Below the pieces are notes generated by a model. It was not told the origin of the DNA. It searched no databases and saw nothing but the letters and a program-made list of their open reading frames with translations. From Bacteroidota bacterium (lineage in GTDB: Bacteria > Bacteroidota > Bacteroidia > Cytophagales > Cyclobacteriaceae), in contig JAFDYU010000019.1 in assembly GCA_018267285.1 (NCBI GenBank), forward strand, positions 85,959 to 149,958: a stretch of 64,000 bases of DNA, given 5' to 3'. Shown in pieces: positions 45,095 through 54,873 of this stretch. How positions within the stretch are numbered: position 1 is the stretch's first letter; each line of letters begins with the position of its first letter. The position numbers were made by a program, and so were the translations under genes.

Positions 45095-46210
45095 ATGAAA
45101 CTACTTTTTCTTACACCCTGGTATCCCGATGCGCGAATAAAAAACCACGGAGTGTTTGTGCGCGAGCAAGCCGTTGCCTTGGGAAGTGTACACGAAGTAG
45201 TGGTGATTTCGGCAAAAATAGATTATCAGAATTTCGGTTTGTGCTCGTATCAATTTACGGAATCTGTTTTTGGAAATGTAAAAGAATATCGGTTGGTGAT
45301 TAAACGCTCATTGCCGATTTACAATCAACTCAACTATTTTTTTATCAGCAGAAAAATAGCTTTAAAAATTGCAAAATATTTTCAGCCCGATGTGGTTCAT
45401 GGCAATATCGGCTATCCCGGAGCATTTTGGTCGTGGTTGGTGAGTAACAGACTTCGCAAGCCGTTGGTTATTACGGAGCATACGTTCGTTCAGAATAATT
45501 TCAGAAGCAATGTTCACAAGCAGTTGACTTTATTTTCTCTTCGAAAAGCTAACGCAGTGATTGCGGTGAGCAACAGTTTGGCAAGCACGATTGAAAAATA
45601 TGCGCAGGTAAAAGCACAAGTGATTCCCAATATTGTAGAGGCAAGTCGCTTTTCGATTGAGCCTTTTCCAAAAGGGAAAACAGCAATTGGTTTTGTGGGC
45701 GGACTTTCTTCGCCTAAGCATGTGAAAGGATTAGATACGTTGTTACGGGTTTTGTCGCAAGTAAAAAAAGATTTTGTGCTTCACGTTGCTGGTGACGGTG
45801 CGTTGATGAACGAATATCAAACGAGGGCTCGTGAATTGAGTATGTTTGAGAAATGTAAATTTTACGGCTTTGTAGATTATGAACGGATTCCTTCGTTTAT
45901 GAACCAACTTCATTTTTTTGTAAACACCAGCCGCTTCGAAACTTTTGGTATTTCTATTGTGGAAGCAATGGCTTCGGGCTTGCCCGTAGTTTGTTTTGAT
46001 AACGGAGGTCCAGGCGATTTTGTTAATTCTTCTAATGGAATTTTAGTCGAAAACCAAAACGAAGAAAAACTAAAAGAAGCCATTGAGTGGATGATTGACA
46101 ATTACGAAGGTTTTAATCGTGAAGTAATAAGAAAGGTAATGATTGAAAAATTTTCAAGAGAAGAATTTATTCATAAAATGAATTTATTTCATAAAACTTT
46201 AATCAATTAA
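45095..46210 (+). CDS. glycosyltransferase, GT4 type
   Basis: 371 aa from ATG 45095. A GTG at 45077 that overlaps the previous stop is possible, but the ATG gives the standard MKLLFLTPWYPDARIKNHGVFV start. It has the donor-binding FETFGISIVEAMASGLPVVCFDNGGPGDFV block near 293-322. Likely extends a glycan; sugar unknown. Its end overlaps the convergent glycosyltransferase by 8 bp. Confidence 0.87.
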   Translation: MKLLFLTPWYPDARIKNHGVFVREQAVALGSVHEVVVISAKIDYQNFGLCSYQFTESVFGNVKEYRLVIKRSLPIYNQLNYFFISRKIALKIAKYFQPDVVHGNIGYPGAFWSWLVSNRLRKPLVITEHTFVQNNFRSNVHKQLTLFSLRKANAVIAVSNSLASTIEKYAQVKAQVIPNIVEASRFSIEPFPKGKTAIGFVGGLSSPKHVKGLDTLLRVLSQVKKDFVLHVAGDGALMNEYQTRARELSMFEKCKFYGFVDYERIPSFMNQLHFFVNTSRFETFGISIVEAMASGLPVVCFDNGGPGDFVNSSNGILVENQNEEKLKEAIEWMIDNYEGFNREVIRKVMIEKFSREEFIHKMNLFHKTLIN

Positions 46211-47423
46211 GTCGATGATATAAGTTTACTAATTCTTTCGAAGTTGTTTCCCAATTGTAAGTTCCTTCAAGAGTTGCCTTCAGCCCATTCTTCCCAATTT
46301 CATCGCGCATATCTTTATTGTTGTAAAGTAGCTCAATTTTATCAGCAAAATCTTTGGGGTCTCCTGCTTCAAAAACTAATCCTGCTTTTGTCTCGGTAAT
46401 GATTCTTTTCAACCCATTACAAGAACTAACCACAACGGGATTTCCTGTTAACATATTTTGAAATAATTTGTGAGGAATGCCGTTATCGTTCTGTAAATTC
46501 TTTTGATGAGGAATGATATTGATAGACGCCAAGCTCATATAGCTAAATACTTTTTCAAATGGCTGATGTCCCATTAAAATTACATTTCTTTCTACATCTG
46601 ACTTACGGATAATCTCCTTTAACTGTACTATAAAGTCCGAGCTTCCTCCACCTACAATAACTAAAACTATCTCAGTTTTTGTTTTGAGAAAAGACATTCC
46701 TCGAACAGCAATGTCAATACCCCTCACAGCACCCAGTCCTCCTGTGTAGGCAACAATAAATTTTCCTTTGAGTGAGGAGTAAACTGAATCGTCAACCGAC
46801 TGGTTTCTAAAACTCTTCCATTCAGTATTAGTGATGACGGTGATTTTATTCTCGGGCAGCTTAGGATATTTTTTTAGAAGAAACCCTTTTTGTTCGTCTA
46901 TAATTGAAATAAGCTGATCACACACATTCACAGCCTTTGATTCCCACTTGCTCCATCGTTTTTTATTCATGAATAAAATATTTTTCAACCGCACTATTAT
47001 GTTTTTTTTCCATCCAAACCAAAGCGCCATTGCTTCTGGGTAGTTTTCATGAAAATCTCCGATTACCTTAATATTTTTTTGCTTTTTAAGGCTTAATGCG
47101 GTCCCCACCAATGGTAAGTCATGCACGTGAATTATATTGATGTATTCATCGATAATAATTTTCTTTGCACTTTTTTTGAAAAGCGGATGTGTGAACGTGA
47201 TAGACATAATAACATCCCAAAACGCAAGTTGTTGTTTTGTTTTTCCAGCATCAATCCTTTGTATATGGATTCCTTCAAAATCCTCTTCATACTTCTCGCC
47301 ATTTCTTCTCAGACACAATAGCCAAATTTCAAAACCGACAGCTACTAATGCACTTGTTTCCTTCTTTACTCTGATATCCGCAGGATAAGGAGCGTTTAAC
47401 AACATTAGAATTTTTCTGTTCAC
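46203..47423 (-). CDS. glycosyltransferase, GT4 type
   Basis: 406 aa from GTG 47423. The PYPADIRVKKETSAL start (13-27) and the SIIP/NDNGIPHKLFQNMLTGNPVV region near 318-338 match GT4 enzymes. It is the only glycan gene on the minus strand here, and the DNA is AT-richer than the neighbours, suggesting later insertion or a different origin. Donor and acceptor unknown. Confidence 0.83.
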   Translation of the reverse strand: MNRKILMLLNAPYPADIRVKKETSALVAVGFEIWLLCLRRNGEKYEEDFEGIHIQRIDAGKTKQQLAFWDVIMSITFTHPLFKKSAKKIIIDEYINIIHVHDLPLVGTALSLKKQKNIKVIGDFHENYPEAMALWFGWKKNIIVRLKNILFMNKKRWSKWESKAVNVCDQLISIIDEQKGFLLKKYPKLPENKITVITNTEWKSFRNQSVDDSVYSSLKGKFIVAYTGGLGAVRGIDIAVRGMSFLKTKTEIVLVIVGGGSSDFIVQLKEIIRKSDVERNVILMGHQPFEKVFSYMSLASINIIPHQKNLQNDNGIPHKLFQNMLTGNPVVVSSCNGLKRIITETKAGLVFEAGDPKDFADKIELLYNNKDMRDEIGKNGLKATLEGTYNWETTSKELVNLYHRLN

Positions 47424-47517
47424 TTAGTCCTTTTGTATTTACCGTAAAGAAAAAGAATTTTATAAACTGTTTAAATGTTTTACTGAAATGTGTTTAGCCA
47501 ACAATATAAATCTTTTC

Positions 47518-47525
47518 TAAATTTG
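47518..47525 (+). promoter_or_regulatory. -7 promoter element of the LamG protein gene
   Basis: TAAATTTG matches TAnnTTTG, 24 nt before the chosen ATG. A weak TTTAG lies about 21 nt upstream in place of the TTTG box. Confidence 0.4.
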
Positions 47526-47549
47526 CTGCACATTTTTAGAGAACACAGT

Positions 47550-49376
47550 ATGATAAAATTTTTACTTAGTTTTTTTCTGTTGTTTTTAGGGTTAAATGCT
47601 TATTCTCAAATAGATTATATTGGCTCTGGAAGGTGCATTACCCTTGATGGGATTAACGATTATGTTCAAGTTGGGAACTATAAAAATATCAATTTCCCTT
47701 TAACTATCTCAGCATGGATATATCTTGACCCAAGTGCAATTGGAGCTAATCCCATTCTTGTATCAAATGATGATAATGTTACTTACCACGGTTTTTGGTT
47801 TGTCATTAGTCCAACTGCTTTGGAGTGTGAATTTGGTGATGGCACAGGCGGAAATAATGCTGCATATAGACAAGGTAAGATTGCTTCAGTTAGCAATGTG
47901 TTAGGCAGATGGATACATGTTTGCGCAGTAATGCCATCTATATCACCGAGCGATATGGCATTATACATTAATGGTGTGAACATAGGTGGTAATGCTTCTG
48001 GAGGCTCTGGTTTGCCCATGGCATCAAGCAATACGAACGATAAAGGTAAAATCGGGTATTTACTTTCAAACAACGGTAACGTTACCTATCACTTCAAAGG
48101 TTCAATTGATGAGGTTAGGCTGTACAACAGGGCACTATCGCAAACGGAAGTGCAGCAAACCATGTGCAAAAAACTCGTGGGCAACGAAACTGGTCTAGTT
48201 GGTTATTGGAATTTTAATGAAACAAGCGGTACAACCGCTATTGACAATTCCTCGGCAAAACAAAACGGAACTTTTGTGGGTAACGTGCAGCGCGGTTTCT
48301 CAGGCGCAGCTATTGGCGATGACAGCAAGAATCAATACACATCGAACTGGGCAGGTAATACGTTAAGCTTCCAAGATGGCAATGATAAAATTAATGTAAG
48401 CAACATACAGGGTAATCCGGAAGGTATTCAGATTTATGAAGTGAAAAATTTGCCAAGTCAAACCGGTGGATTGGACACATCTCAAGTAAGCCGGCCTTAC
48501 TTCGGCATATATACGGCAAGTCTTGATGTTGATAATACATTTAACGCAACGTATACGTATCAAGGAACAAATTCTTGCAATATGTTTACACGATCCGATA
48601 ACAGCATTGCTGCCTGGACAAGTTCGGCTAATCCCGTAACAAATGTTTTACAACGAACTGAATTGATTAAAACCAATGGCGTGAGCCCAAAAGTAGATCT
48701 TGGCGCAAATCAAACGTTATGTGCTACAACAACAGCATCAACGGCTATATCTACCGGGTTAGACAACAATCAATTTTCTTTTCATTGGAACACAGGGCAA
48801 ACTACATCTTCAATTACTGTAAATCAATCGGGCGAATACTGGGTAGAAGTAACAAATGCTTGTGGTTCGGCTAAAGACAGTGTAAAAATTTTATTTGATG
48901 AGGCACCGCCACCTACTTTTTCATTGGGAGAAAGCAATGTATCGTGCAAGTTCGACACCGTTTTGTTAAGACCTTTTCTAAATTTATCAAACTATCAATT
49001 TGTGTGGCAAGACAATTCAACCAATTCATTTTTTAAAGCAACAACATTTGGAAAATATTGGGTGACTGTCAAAAACAGCTGCGGAGAATCTTCGGATACC
49101 ATCGCGTTCTTAGAAATGAAAAAACCATTGGGATTGGTGCCTAATGTAATCACGCCCAATGATGGCAATAATTTGAATCAATTTTTTAAAATAGATAATT
49201 CATTGACAGGAGATGTTACGTTTCGGGTCATCAATCGGTGGGGGCGTGAAGTTTACAAGTCATCAGCCTACAATAATGACTGGGACGGTGGCGATCTTGA
49301 TTCGGGTATTTATTATTTTGTGATTTCCGGTGACTGCGTTGAAGAATATAAATCTTGGCTCTCGATTATTCGTTAG
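47550..49376 (+). CDS. LamG-domain surface protein with type B T9SS C-terminal signal
   Basis: 608 aa from ATG 47550 (signal peptide FLLSFFLLFLGLNAYSQ). A concanavalin-like LamG/pentraxin-type sandwich occupies about 30-220 (YVQVGNY, FKGSIDEVRLYNRAL). A middle region follows, then two Ig-like repeats (YWVEVTNACGSAKDS, YWVTVKNSCGESSDT). The last 80 residues (NVITPNDGNNLNQFF, FRVINRWGREVYKS, GIYYFVISG) are the gliding-motility-associated C-terminal domain that directs type IX secretion to the cell surface. The ligand is unknown. Confidence 0.9.
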   Translation: MIKFLLSFFLLFLGLNAYSQIDYIGSGRCITLDGINDYVQVGNYKNINFPLTISAWIYLDPSAIGANPILVSNDDNVTYHGFWFVISPTALECEFGDGTGGNNAAYRQGKIASVSNVLGRWIHVCAVMPSISPSDMALYINGVNIGGNASGGSGLPMASSNTNDKGKIGYLLSNNGNVTYHFKGSIDEVRLYNRALSQTEVQQTMCKKLVGNETGLVGYWNFNETSGTTAIDNSSAKQNGTFVGNVQRGFSGAAIGDDSKNQYTSNWAGNTLSFQDGNDKINVSNIQGNPEGIQIYEVKNLPSQTGGLDTSQVSRPYFGIYTASLDVDNTFNATYTYQGTNSCNMFTRSDNSIAAWTSSANPVTNVLQRTELIKTNGVSPKVDLGANQTLCATTTASTAISTGLDNNQFSFHWNTGQTTSSITVNQSGEYWVEVTNACGSAKDSVKILFDEAPPPTFSLGESNVSCKFDTVLLRPFLNLSNYQFVWQDNSTNSFFKATTFGKYWVTVKNSCGESSDTIAFLEMKKPLGLVPNVITPNDGNNLNQFFKIDNSLTGDVTFRVINRWGREVYKSSAYNNDWDGGDLDSGIYYFVISGDCVEEYKSWLSIIR

Positions 49377-49945
49377 ACAATTTTTATCCGTCTTGGGTTA
49401 TCCTTCAAAAACCCTTCCCATGTTTTTGATTTGGATTTAACCGCCCCATTTTGATAATGATGGCAAACGGCTACGGCAAGCGCATCGGTAGAGTCGAGCA
49501 GGCGCGGCTGTTCTTTAATGGAAAAAATCTGCATCAGCATTTTGGCTACTTGTTCTTTGCTGGCGTTGCCATTGCCCGTAACCGATTGCTTTACTTTTTT
49601 GGGTGCATATTCGGTGATGGGCACTTCGCGGTACAACGCGGCCGACATGGCCACACCCTGTGCGCGACCGAGCTTGAGCATGGATTGCACGTTTTTTCCA
49701 AAGAAGGGGGCTTCCAGGGCAACCTCGTCTGGGTGGTATTTGTCAACCAGCGATAATACTTGCTCAAAAATCTTTTTCAGCTTGAGCGAGTGTTCTCCCT
49801 GCTTGCCCATGCGGATCACCCCAAACTGTATCACAGAAACAACGCTTGACCTAACCAAAATTAATCCGTATCCCATAATGTTGGTGCCCGGATCAAGACC
49901 CAGAATTATTTTTTCTGTCGCTGCTTTTTTCTCTACTTTGCTCAC
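49373..49945 (-). CDS. ruvC: crossover junction endodeoxyribonuclease RuvC
   Basis: Resolves Holliday junctions. GTG start at 49945. The catalytic Asp is in ILGLDPGTNIMGYG (about 14-27), EAPFFGKNVQSM (about 74-85) carries a catalytic Glu, and a His/Asp pair lies near the end (HHYQN and surrounding). Length 190 aa is normal. It overlaps the end of the LamG gene by 4 bp convergently and is a housekeeping gene inside the glycan region. Confidence 0.94.
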   Translation of the reverse strand: MSKVEKKAATEKIILGLDPGTNIMGYGLILVRSSVVSVIQFGVIRMGKQGEHSLKLKKIFEQVLSLVDKYHPDEVALEAPFFGKNVQSMLKLGRAQGVAMSAALYREVPITEYAPKKVKQSVTGNGNASKEQVAKMLMQIFSIKEQPRLLDSTDALAVAVCHHYQNGAVKSKSKTWEGFLKDNPRRIKIV

Positions 49946-49971
49946 GGCTCAAACTTACGCATTCAATCTCA

Positions 49972-51072
49972 ATGATAATCTTTTTAACAACCGTCTTTGC
50001 CCTTTATTTTTTACTGACCTTGGCACTTTTGGTTGGATGGAAAATGGTTACTGGTTACGGACAAAACTCTGTTGCTAAAAATAATTTTGTTTCTGTAATC
50101 GTAGCTATGCGCAACGAGTCAGCCAACCTTGATAAATTATTAACTTCTTTAAAAAATCAAACTTACCCTGAACATAATTTTGAGATAATCCTAGTCGATG
50201 ACCATTCGGATGACACCCCGGCCTCCATGGCGGAAACATGGAAAGGCAAATTGCCAAATCTTCAGGTGCTTACTCTTAACAATAACGAAAATGGGAAAAA
50301 GGCTGCGCTATCGAAAGGGATTGAAAAGGCCAAAGGTGATATAATTGCTACCACAGATGCCGACTGCATTGTGCCACCCTACTGGCTGGAGCAGATCAAC
50401 CGGAAATTTCAAGATGACCACACCAATCTGGTGGTTGGGTTGGTTGCTATCGAACCCACAGAAAATTTATTTTCTCAGTTGCAGGCGTTGGAATTTGCAA
50501 GCGTTATTGGCACCGGTGTGGCCCTGCTTGGACTTGGTTATCCGATTATGTGCAATGGAGCCAATCTTTCTTTTAGAAAAGAAATTTTTGAAAAAGTAAA
50601 AGGGTATCAGGGGAACGAGCACATTGCTTCCGGTGACGATGAATTTTTGATGCGAAAGATTTGTGATGGATTTCCTCAATCTGTTCAAGCACTTTGTACA
50701 AACGACAGTATTGTTTATACTAAGGCTCAACCGTCAGCCCACGATTTCATTCAACAACGATTGCGCTGGGCAAGCAAGTGGAAAGTTAATACTTCTTTTT
50801 GGTCAAAATGCCTTGCGCTATTTATGCTATTCATTCAAATTTCTTTTTTGATGTTGATCCCGTTTGTGTTCATTCATTCCGCGCTGTCATTAATTCTGAT
50901 AATAAAATTGCTGATCGATTTTATTTTCATTTATTCGGTTTCCCGGTTCTTGAAAACAAGATTTAAGTTATTACCCTATTTTGTACTACAATTTGTTTAC
51001 CCGTTTTACGTTTTATACATCGGTATTTTTTCTCAATACAAAACGCACCGATGGAAGGGAAGAAATTATTGA
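49972..51072 (+). CDS. glycosyltransferase family 2, membrane-anchored
   Basis: 366 aa. An N-terminal hydrophobic segment (2-22) is followed by a GT2 catalytic domain with VIVAMRNES near 41, VDDHSDD near 76, TTDADC near 126, and a QxxRW motif as QQRLRW near 263. About two C-terminal helices follow. This layout fits a processive or membrane glycan synthase. It is divergent from ruvC. Confidence 0.87.
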   Translation: MIIFLTTVFALYFLLTLALLVGWKMVTGYGQNSVAKNNFVSVIVAMRNESANLDKLLTSLKNQTYPEHNFEIILVDDHSDDTPASMAETWKGKLPNLQVLTLNNNENGKKAALSKGIEKAKGDIIATTDADCIVPPYWLEQINRKFQDDHTNLVVGLVAIEPTENLFSQLQALEFASVIGTGVALLGLGYPIMCNGANLSFRKEIFEKVKGYQGNEHIASGDDEFLMRKICDGFPQSVQALCTNDSIVYTKAQPSAHDFIQQRLRWASKWKVNTSFWSKCLALFMLFIQISFLMLIPFVFIHSALSLILIIKLLIDFIFIYSVSRFLKTRFKLLPYFVLQFVYPFYVLYIGIFSQYKTHRWKGRNY

Positions 51073-51095
51073 ACTTCTTTAAGTATTTTTGAAAA

Positions 51096-52319
51096 ATGAA
51101 AGAGGAAGCTGATATCGAACTAAAAAAACAGATCAATCGTAAAGAGCTGGAACTCGCGGCATTACTTGAGATCACTCAGGCTATCAATAATAATTTACCG
51201 GAAGAATCGCTGTACAAAATTTTTAATTTCACCTTGCGGTCAAATCTAAATATTAAAAAACTGGTTCTTTTTGTGTTCGATCAAGTTTGGTCGTGTAAGG
51301 TTAGCTTTGGAACACAAAACAATTATTACAAAATAAAGATTGACGATCGGGTGAAGTTGATCAAAAATATTCATCAGATGAGTGAGTTTCGCGAGTGCGA
51401 ATTTGAGGAGTTTGATTTGGTGATCCCCATTTCGCACAAAGCCGACACACTTGCACTGGTATTTGTGGGCGGCATTGAATACCGCTTAGCACACGACCGC
51501 GAAGAAACCATAAAATTTATTCAGGCTTTAAGCAATATCATTGTAGTTGCAATAGAAAACAAGAAATTGGTTCGCCAACAATTGGAGCAGGAGGCTTTTC
51601 GTAAAGAACTGGAGATTGCCAGCGATGTACAGCAGTTTTTGTTTCCTGAAAAACTGCCAAATACCGATCGACTTAAAGTGGAGGCAAGTTACCTGCCGCA
51701 CGACCGCGTGGGAGGCGATTACTACGATTTTATTCCCATCAACCAAAATCAATTCCTGATTTGCGTGGCCGATGTTAGCGGCAAAGGGATTCCGGCAGCT
51801 TTATTGATGAGCAATTTCCAGGCTTCGTTGCACACGTTACTTCGGCAAACGCCTAACCTTACCGAAATTGTTGAGGCACTCAACTATCAAGTGCTTGAAA
51901 GCGCTAAAGGGGAGAAGTTCATCACTTTTTTTGGAGCCATCTACGACCTGAAATTAAAGACGATGGTGTATGTTAATGCCGGACACAACCCTCCGCTGCT
52001 TTGCAATAAAAACGAAATTAAATTATTGGAAGATGGATCTACGGTGCTCGGGGCGATGCACCCGCTTCCTTTTATTAACGAAGGGTTTATCCCCGACCTT
52101 GATGATTTTACGTTGTTTGCCTACACAGACGGCTTAACCGAAACGGTGAACGAAAGCAACGAAGAGTTTGGAATGGAATCGTTGATGAACTATTTTAAGA
52201 ACCATTCAAAAAAAGATTTGAAAACCATCCATCACGATCTCATTGTTGACTTGGATGGGTTTAAAGGAGCCAACGGCTACCGCGATGACATCACCATGTT
52301 GTCTTGCCGCGTGCAATAA
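51096..52319 (+). CDS. PP2C SpoIIE-type serine phosphatase with N-terminal sensor domain
   Basis: 407 aa. The N-terminus (1-170) is a GAF-like or PAS-like region without clear ligand residues. The C-terminus is a SpoIIE/PP2C phosphatase with metal-binding Asp in RVGGDYYDF near 205, VADVSGKG near 224, and GYRDDITML at the end. Such proteins control partner-switching (STAS/anti-sigma) pathways. A STAS-like protein is encoded at 16102-16527, but there is no direct neighbour to link to. Regulation of the glycan region is possible but unproven. Confidence 0.88.
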   Translation: MKEEADIELKKQINRKELELAALLEITQAINNNLPEESLYKIFNFTLRSNLNIKKLVLFVFDQVWSCKVSFGTQNNYYKIKIDDRVKLIKNIHQMSEFRECEFEEFDLVIPISHKADTLALVFVGGIEYRLAHDREETIKFIQALSNIIVVAIENKKLVRQQLEQEAFRKELEIASDVQQFLFPEKLPNTDRLKVEASYLPHDRVGGDYYDFIPINQNQFLICVADVSGKGIPAALLMSNFQASLHTLLRQTPNLTEIVEALNYQVLESAKGEKFITFFGAIYDLKLKTMVYVNAGHNPPLLCNKNEIKLLEDGSTVLGAMHPLPFINEGFIPDLDDFTLFAYTDGLTETVNESNEEFGMESLMNYFKNHSKKDLKTIHHDLIVDLDGFKGANGYRDDITMLSCRVQ

Positions 52320-52359
52320 CCAAAATTTCTGAGGGACAAAGAATCAACGAAGGAATCTG

Positions 52360-52367
52360 TATTTTTG
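52360..52367 (+). promoter_or_regulatory. -7 promoter element of the deacetylase gene
   Basis: TATTTTTG matches TAnnTTTG and lies 21 nt before the TTG start. No well-placed TTG was seen upstream. Confidence 0.35.
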
Positions 52368-52388
52368 AAATTGTAATTCGAAATAACG

Positions 52389-53024
52389 TTGAACCTGTTT
52401 CGCACACCCTTTTTTCTGCCCAGGATTTACCCGTCTTTGCAGTGGCGCATTCCCACAAAAGAGAATGAACTTTTCTTGACTTTTGATGACGGCCCCGTGC
52501 CCGGCCCAACCGAATTTGTTTTAGACGAACTACGAAAAGTAGACGCCAAAGCTACTTTTTTTTGCATAGGCGATAATATCAGGAAACATCCGTCTGTATT
52601 TGAAAAAGTAATTAACGATGGCCATGCCGTTGGCAATCACACCTTTCATCATTTGAAAGGCTGGGGAACTTCATTAGAAAAATATGTAGAAAATATCGAA
52701 CTGTGCAAATTGCAAATTGCAAATCACAAAACGCATATCAACAATTTTTTCCGTCCACCATACGGACGGATCACTTTTCAACAAATTAAAACGGTGCGCG
52801 AAAAATATAAAATTGTAATGTGGGATGTGCTCACACACGATTACCTGAAAAACATCTCTCGCAAAGATGTACTAAGAGGTTCAATTCGTGCAACACGCCC
52901 CGGGTCTATTATTGTTTTTCACGACAGCTTGAAGGCCGAAAGAAATCTTACCTATGTTTTGCCAAAATTTTTAGAGCATTTTTCTTCGCTTGGGTTTACC
53001 TTCAAGTCGTTGCCCAATGTCTAA
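52389..53024 (+). CDS. polysaccharide deacetylase (NodB homology)
   Basis: 211 aa from TTG 52389, the only suitable start. Metal-dependent de-N-acetylase fold with the LTFDDGPVPGP motif (about 29-39) and HTFHH near 85, which supplies the two His ligands. RPPYGR near 117 is the third motif, and IVFHDS near the end holds another. It probably deacetylates surface glycan or peptidoglycan. It overlaps the next glycosyltransferase gene by 8 bp. Confidence 0.88.
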   Translation: MNLFRTPFFLPRIYPSLQWRIPTKENELFLTFDDGPVPGPTEFVLDELRKVDAKATFFCIGDNIRKHPSVFEKVINDGHAVGNHTFHHLKGWGTSLEKYVENIELCKLQIANHKTHINNFFRPPYGRITFQQIKTVREKYKIVMWDVLTHDYLKNISRKDVLRGSIRATRPGSIIVFHDSLKAERNLTYVLPKFLEHFSSLGFTFKSLPNV

Positions 53025-54063
53025 AAAAGTTTTAGTTGCGCCCTTAGATTGGGGGCTGGGCCACGCAACCCGATCTGTTGTACTAATCAATGAATTGATT
53101 AAGCAAGGTTGCGAAGTGCAGATTGCAAGCAGTGGCGATGCATTGATTTTGTTACAACGGGAGTTCCCGGATTTACTATTTCATCGGTTGGTTTCGTATC
53201 GTGCTTCTTATTCTGCCCGACTTCCACTGATGGTGAAGATAGTGTTTCAGTTACCAAAATTTTTAATGGCTATACGAAAAGAACACGATCAAATTAAAAA
53301 TATTATCAAGCTTGAAAAAATTGATCTGGTCCTTTCCGATAACCGTTACGGGTGTTGGTCGGCACAGGTTCCATCGGTGTTGATTACGCATCAGATAAAT
53401 ATTTTGATGAACAGAAACTGGAAATGGCTCGAACGATCGATCAACTACGGTAATTGGAAACAGATAAAAAAATTTACTGAATGTTGGGTTCCCGATTTTC
53501 CAAACGGGATTACTCAACCCATGTCAGAACTCAAAAATGTAAAAGCAAAATTTATAGGAATGCTCTCCCGGTTTGAGAAGATGAATCCATTAAAAAAATA
53601 CGACTTGCTTATTTTACTCTCCGGCCCAGAACCACAGCGAAGCATTTTCGAAACCATAATTAAAGAACAACTTGCCGATACCAACTTCCGTTTTTTTTTA
53701 GTTAGAGGAAAACCATCTGAAGCGAGTCAGGGTACTGAGAATGAGTCAAACCATTTAAGTGCAAAAGAATTGAATGAGCTCATCGAATCGTCTTCGTTGG
53801 TAATCAGCCGCCCTGGCTACACCACTATTATGGATTTGTGGAGACTCGGTAAGAAAGCTATTTTCATTCCGACACCCGGGCAAACCGAGCAAGAATATTT
53901 GGCCGATGAATTAATGAAAAGAAAAATTGCCTTCAGCCAAAATCAGTCGAAGTTTAATCTTAAAACAGCATTGTCCGAATCTGAAAAGTATTCTGGTTTT
54001 GAAGGTTTCGATCGCAACGCTAACTTGTTGCCCGATTCGATTGAAGAATTCCTTAAATTATAA
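53017..54063 (+). CDS. MurG-like glycosyltransferase family 28-type protein
   Basis: 348 aa from ATG 53017. The N-terminal VLVAPLDWGLGHATRS (about 5-20) is the GT28-like acceptor/P-loop-like motif. The C-terminal SRPGYTTIMDLWRLGKKAIFIPTPGQTEQEY block (positions about 264-294) is donor binding as in MurG. It is not the true MurG by context. The substrate is unknown; a UDP-sugar donor is likely. Confidence 0.85.
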   Translation: MSKKVLVAPLDWGLGHATRSVVLINELIKQGCEVQIASSGDALILLQREFPDLLFHRLVSYRASYSARLPLMVKIVFQLPKFLMAIRKEHDQIKNIIKLEKIDLVLSDNRYGCWSAQVPSVLITHQINILMNRNWKWLERSINYGNWKQIKKFTECWVPDFPNGITQPMSELKNVKAKFIGMLSRFEKMNPLKKYDLLILLSGPEPQRSIFETIIKEQLADTNFRFFLVRGKPSEASQGTENESNHLSAKELNELIESSSLVISRPGYTTIMDLWRLGKKAIFIPTPGQTEQEYLADELMKRKIAFSQNQSKFNLKTALSESEKYSGFEGFDRNANLLPDSIEEFLKL

Positions 54064-54071
54064 ACCATCGT

Positions 54072-54845
54072 ATGCCTAGTTGGATTGATACACACGCGCA
54101 TATTTACTTAAATGAATTTGATGTCGACAGGTTGGATATGCTGTCGCGATGCGAAGAAGCCGGTATCACAAAAATTTTTATGCCAAACATCGATCACACC
54201 TCGATCGATACCATGATGGAAGTGGAGAGCAAAAACCCTTCCCGTTATTTTTCTATGATGGGCTTGCATCCCTGTTCCGTTAAAAAAGATTTTGAGAAAG
54301 AACTGTACCGGGTAGAAGATTGGTTGAACAAACGAAAATTTTCTGCGATTGGAGAAATGGGCACCGATTTGTATTGGGATAAAACGTTTTGGCAGCAACA
54401 ACAAGAAGCTTTTAAAACGCAGGTGCAATGGGCAAAAAAATACAATCTGCCTTTGGTAATCCATTGTCGCGAATCAATCGATCAAACTATTGAATTGCTT
54501 CAACCGTTTGCCGATGGTAAACTCACCGGCATATTCCACTGCTTTTCCGGATCGGTAAGTCAGGCAAAAAAAATAACCGATATGAATTTTTATCTCGGGA
54601 TTGGCGGTGTGGTTACGTTTAAGAGTGGAGGGCTCGACAAAGTACTTCCCGAAATCAGCCTGGAACATATCGTAGTGGAAACAGACAGCCCTTATCTCTC
54701 CCCGGTGCCTCATCGCGGAAAGCGAAACGAACCCTCGTATGTTCCGTTGATTGCCAAAAAAATTTGTGAAATAAAAAAAATACCTTTGGAAGAATTGAGT
54801 GAAGTAACAAACCTCAATGCTTCAAAGTTATTTCCCTTGTCTTGA
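54072..54845 (+). CDS. TatD-family DNase/hydrolase
   Basis: 257 aa. The metal-binding HxH is in DTHAHIYL (about 6-13), with further ligands in MGLHP (near 63), CHCFSG and ETDSPY (near 205). TatD proteins are divalent-metal 3'-5' exonucleases or general hydrolases. Length fits. It follows the glycosyltransferase by 8 bp and precedes the asparaginase gene. Confidence 0.9.
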   Translation: MPSWIDTHAHIYLNEFDVDRLDMLSRCEEAGITKIFMPNIDHTSIDTMMEVESKNPSRYFSMMGLHPCSVKKDFEKELYRVEDWLNKRKFSAIGEMGTDLYWDKTFWQQQQEAFKTQVQWAKKYNLPLVIHCRESIDQTIELLQPFADGKLTGIFHCFSGSVSQAKKITDMNFYLGIGGVVTFKSGGLDKVLPEISLEHIVVETDSPYLSPVPHRGKRNEPSYVPLIAKKICEIKKIPLEELSEVTNLNASKLFPLS

Positions 54846-54873
54846 TACTTGTGCCTTAAATAGTAAGCCTTAC

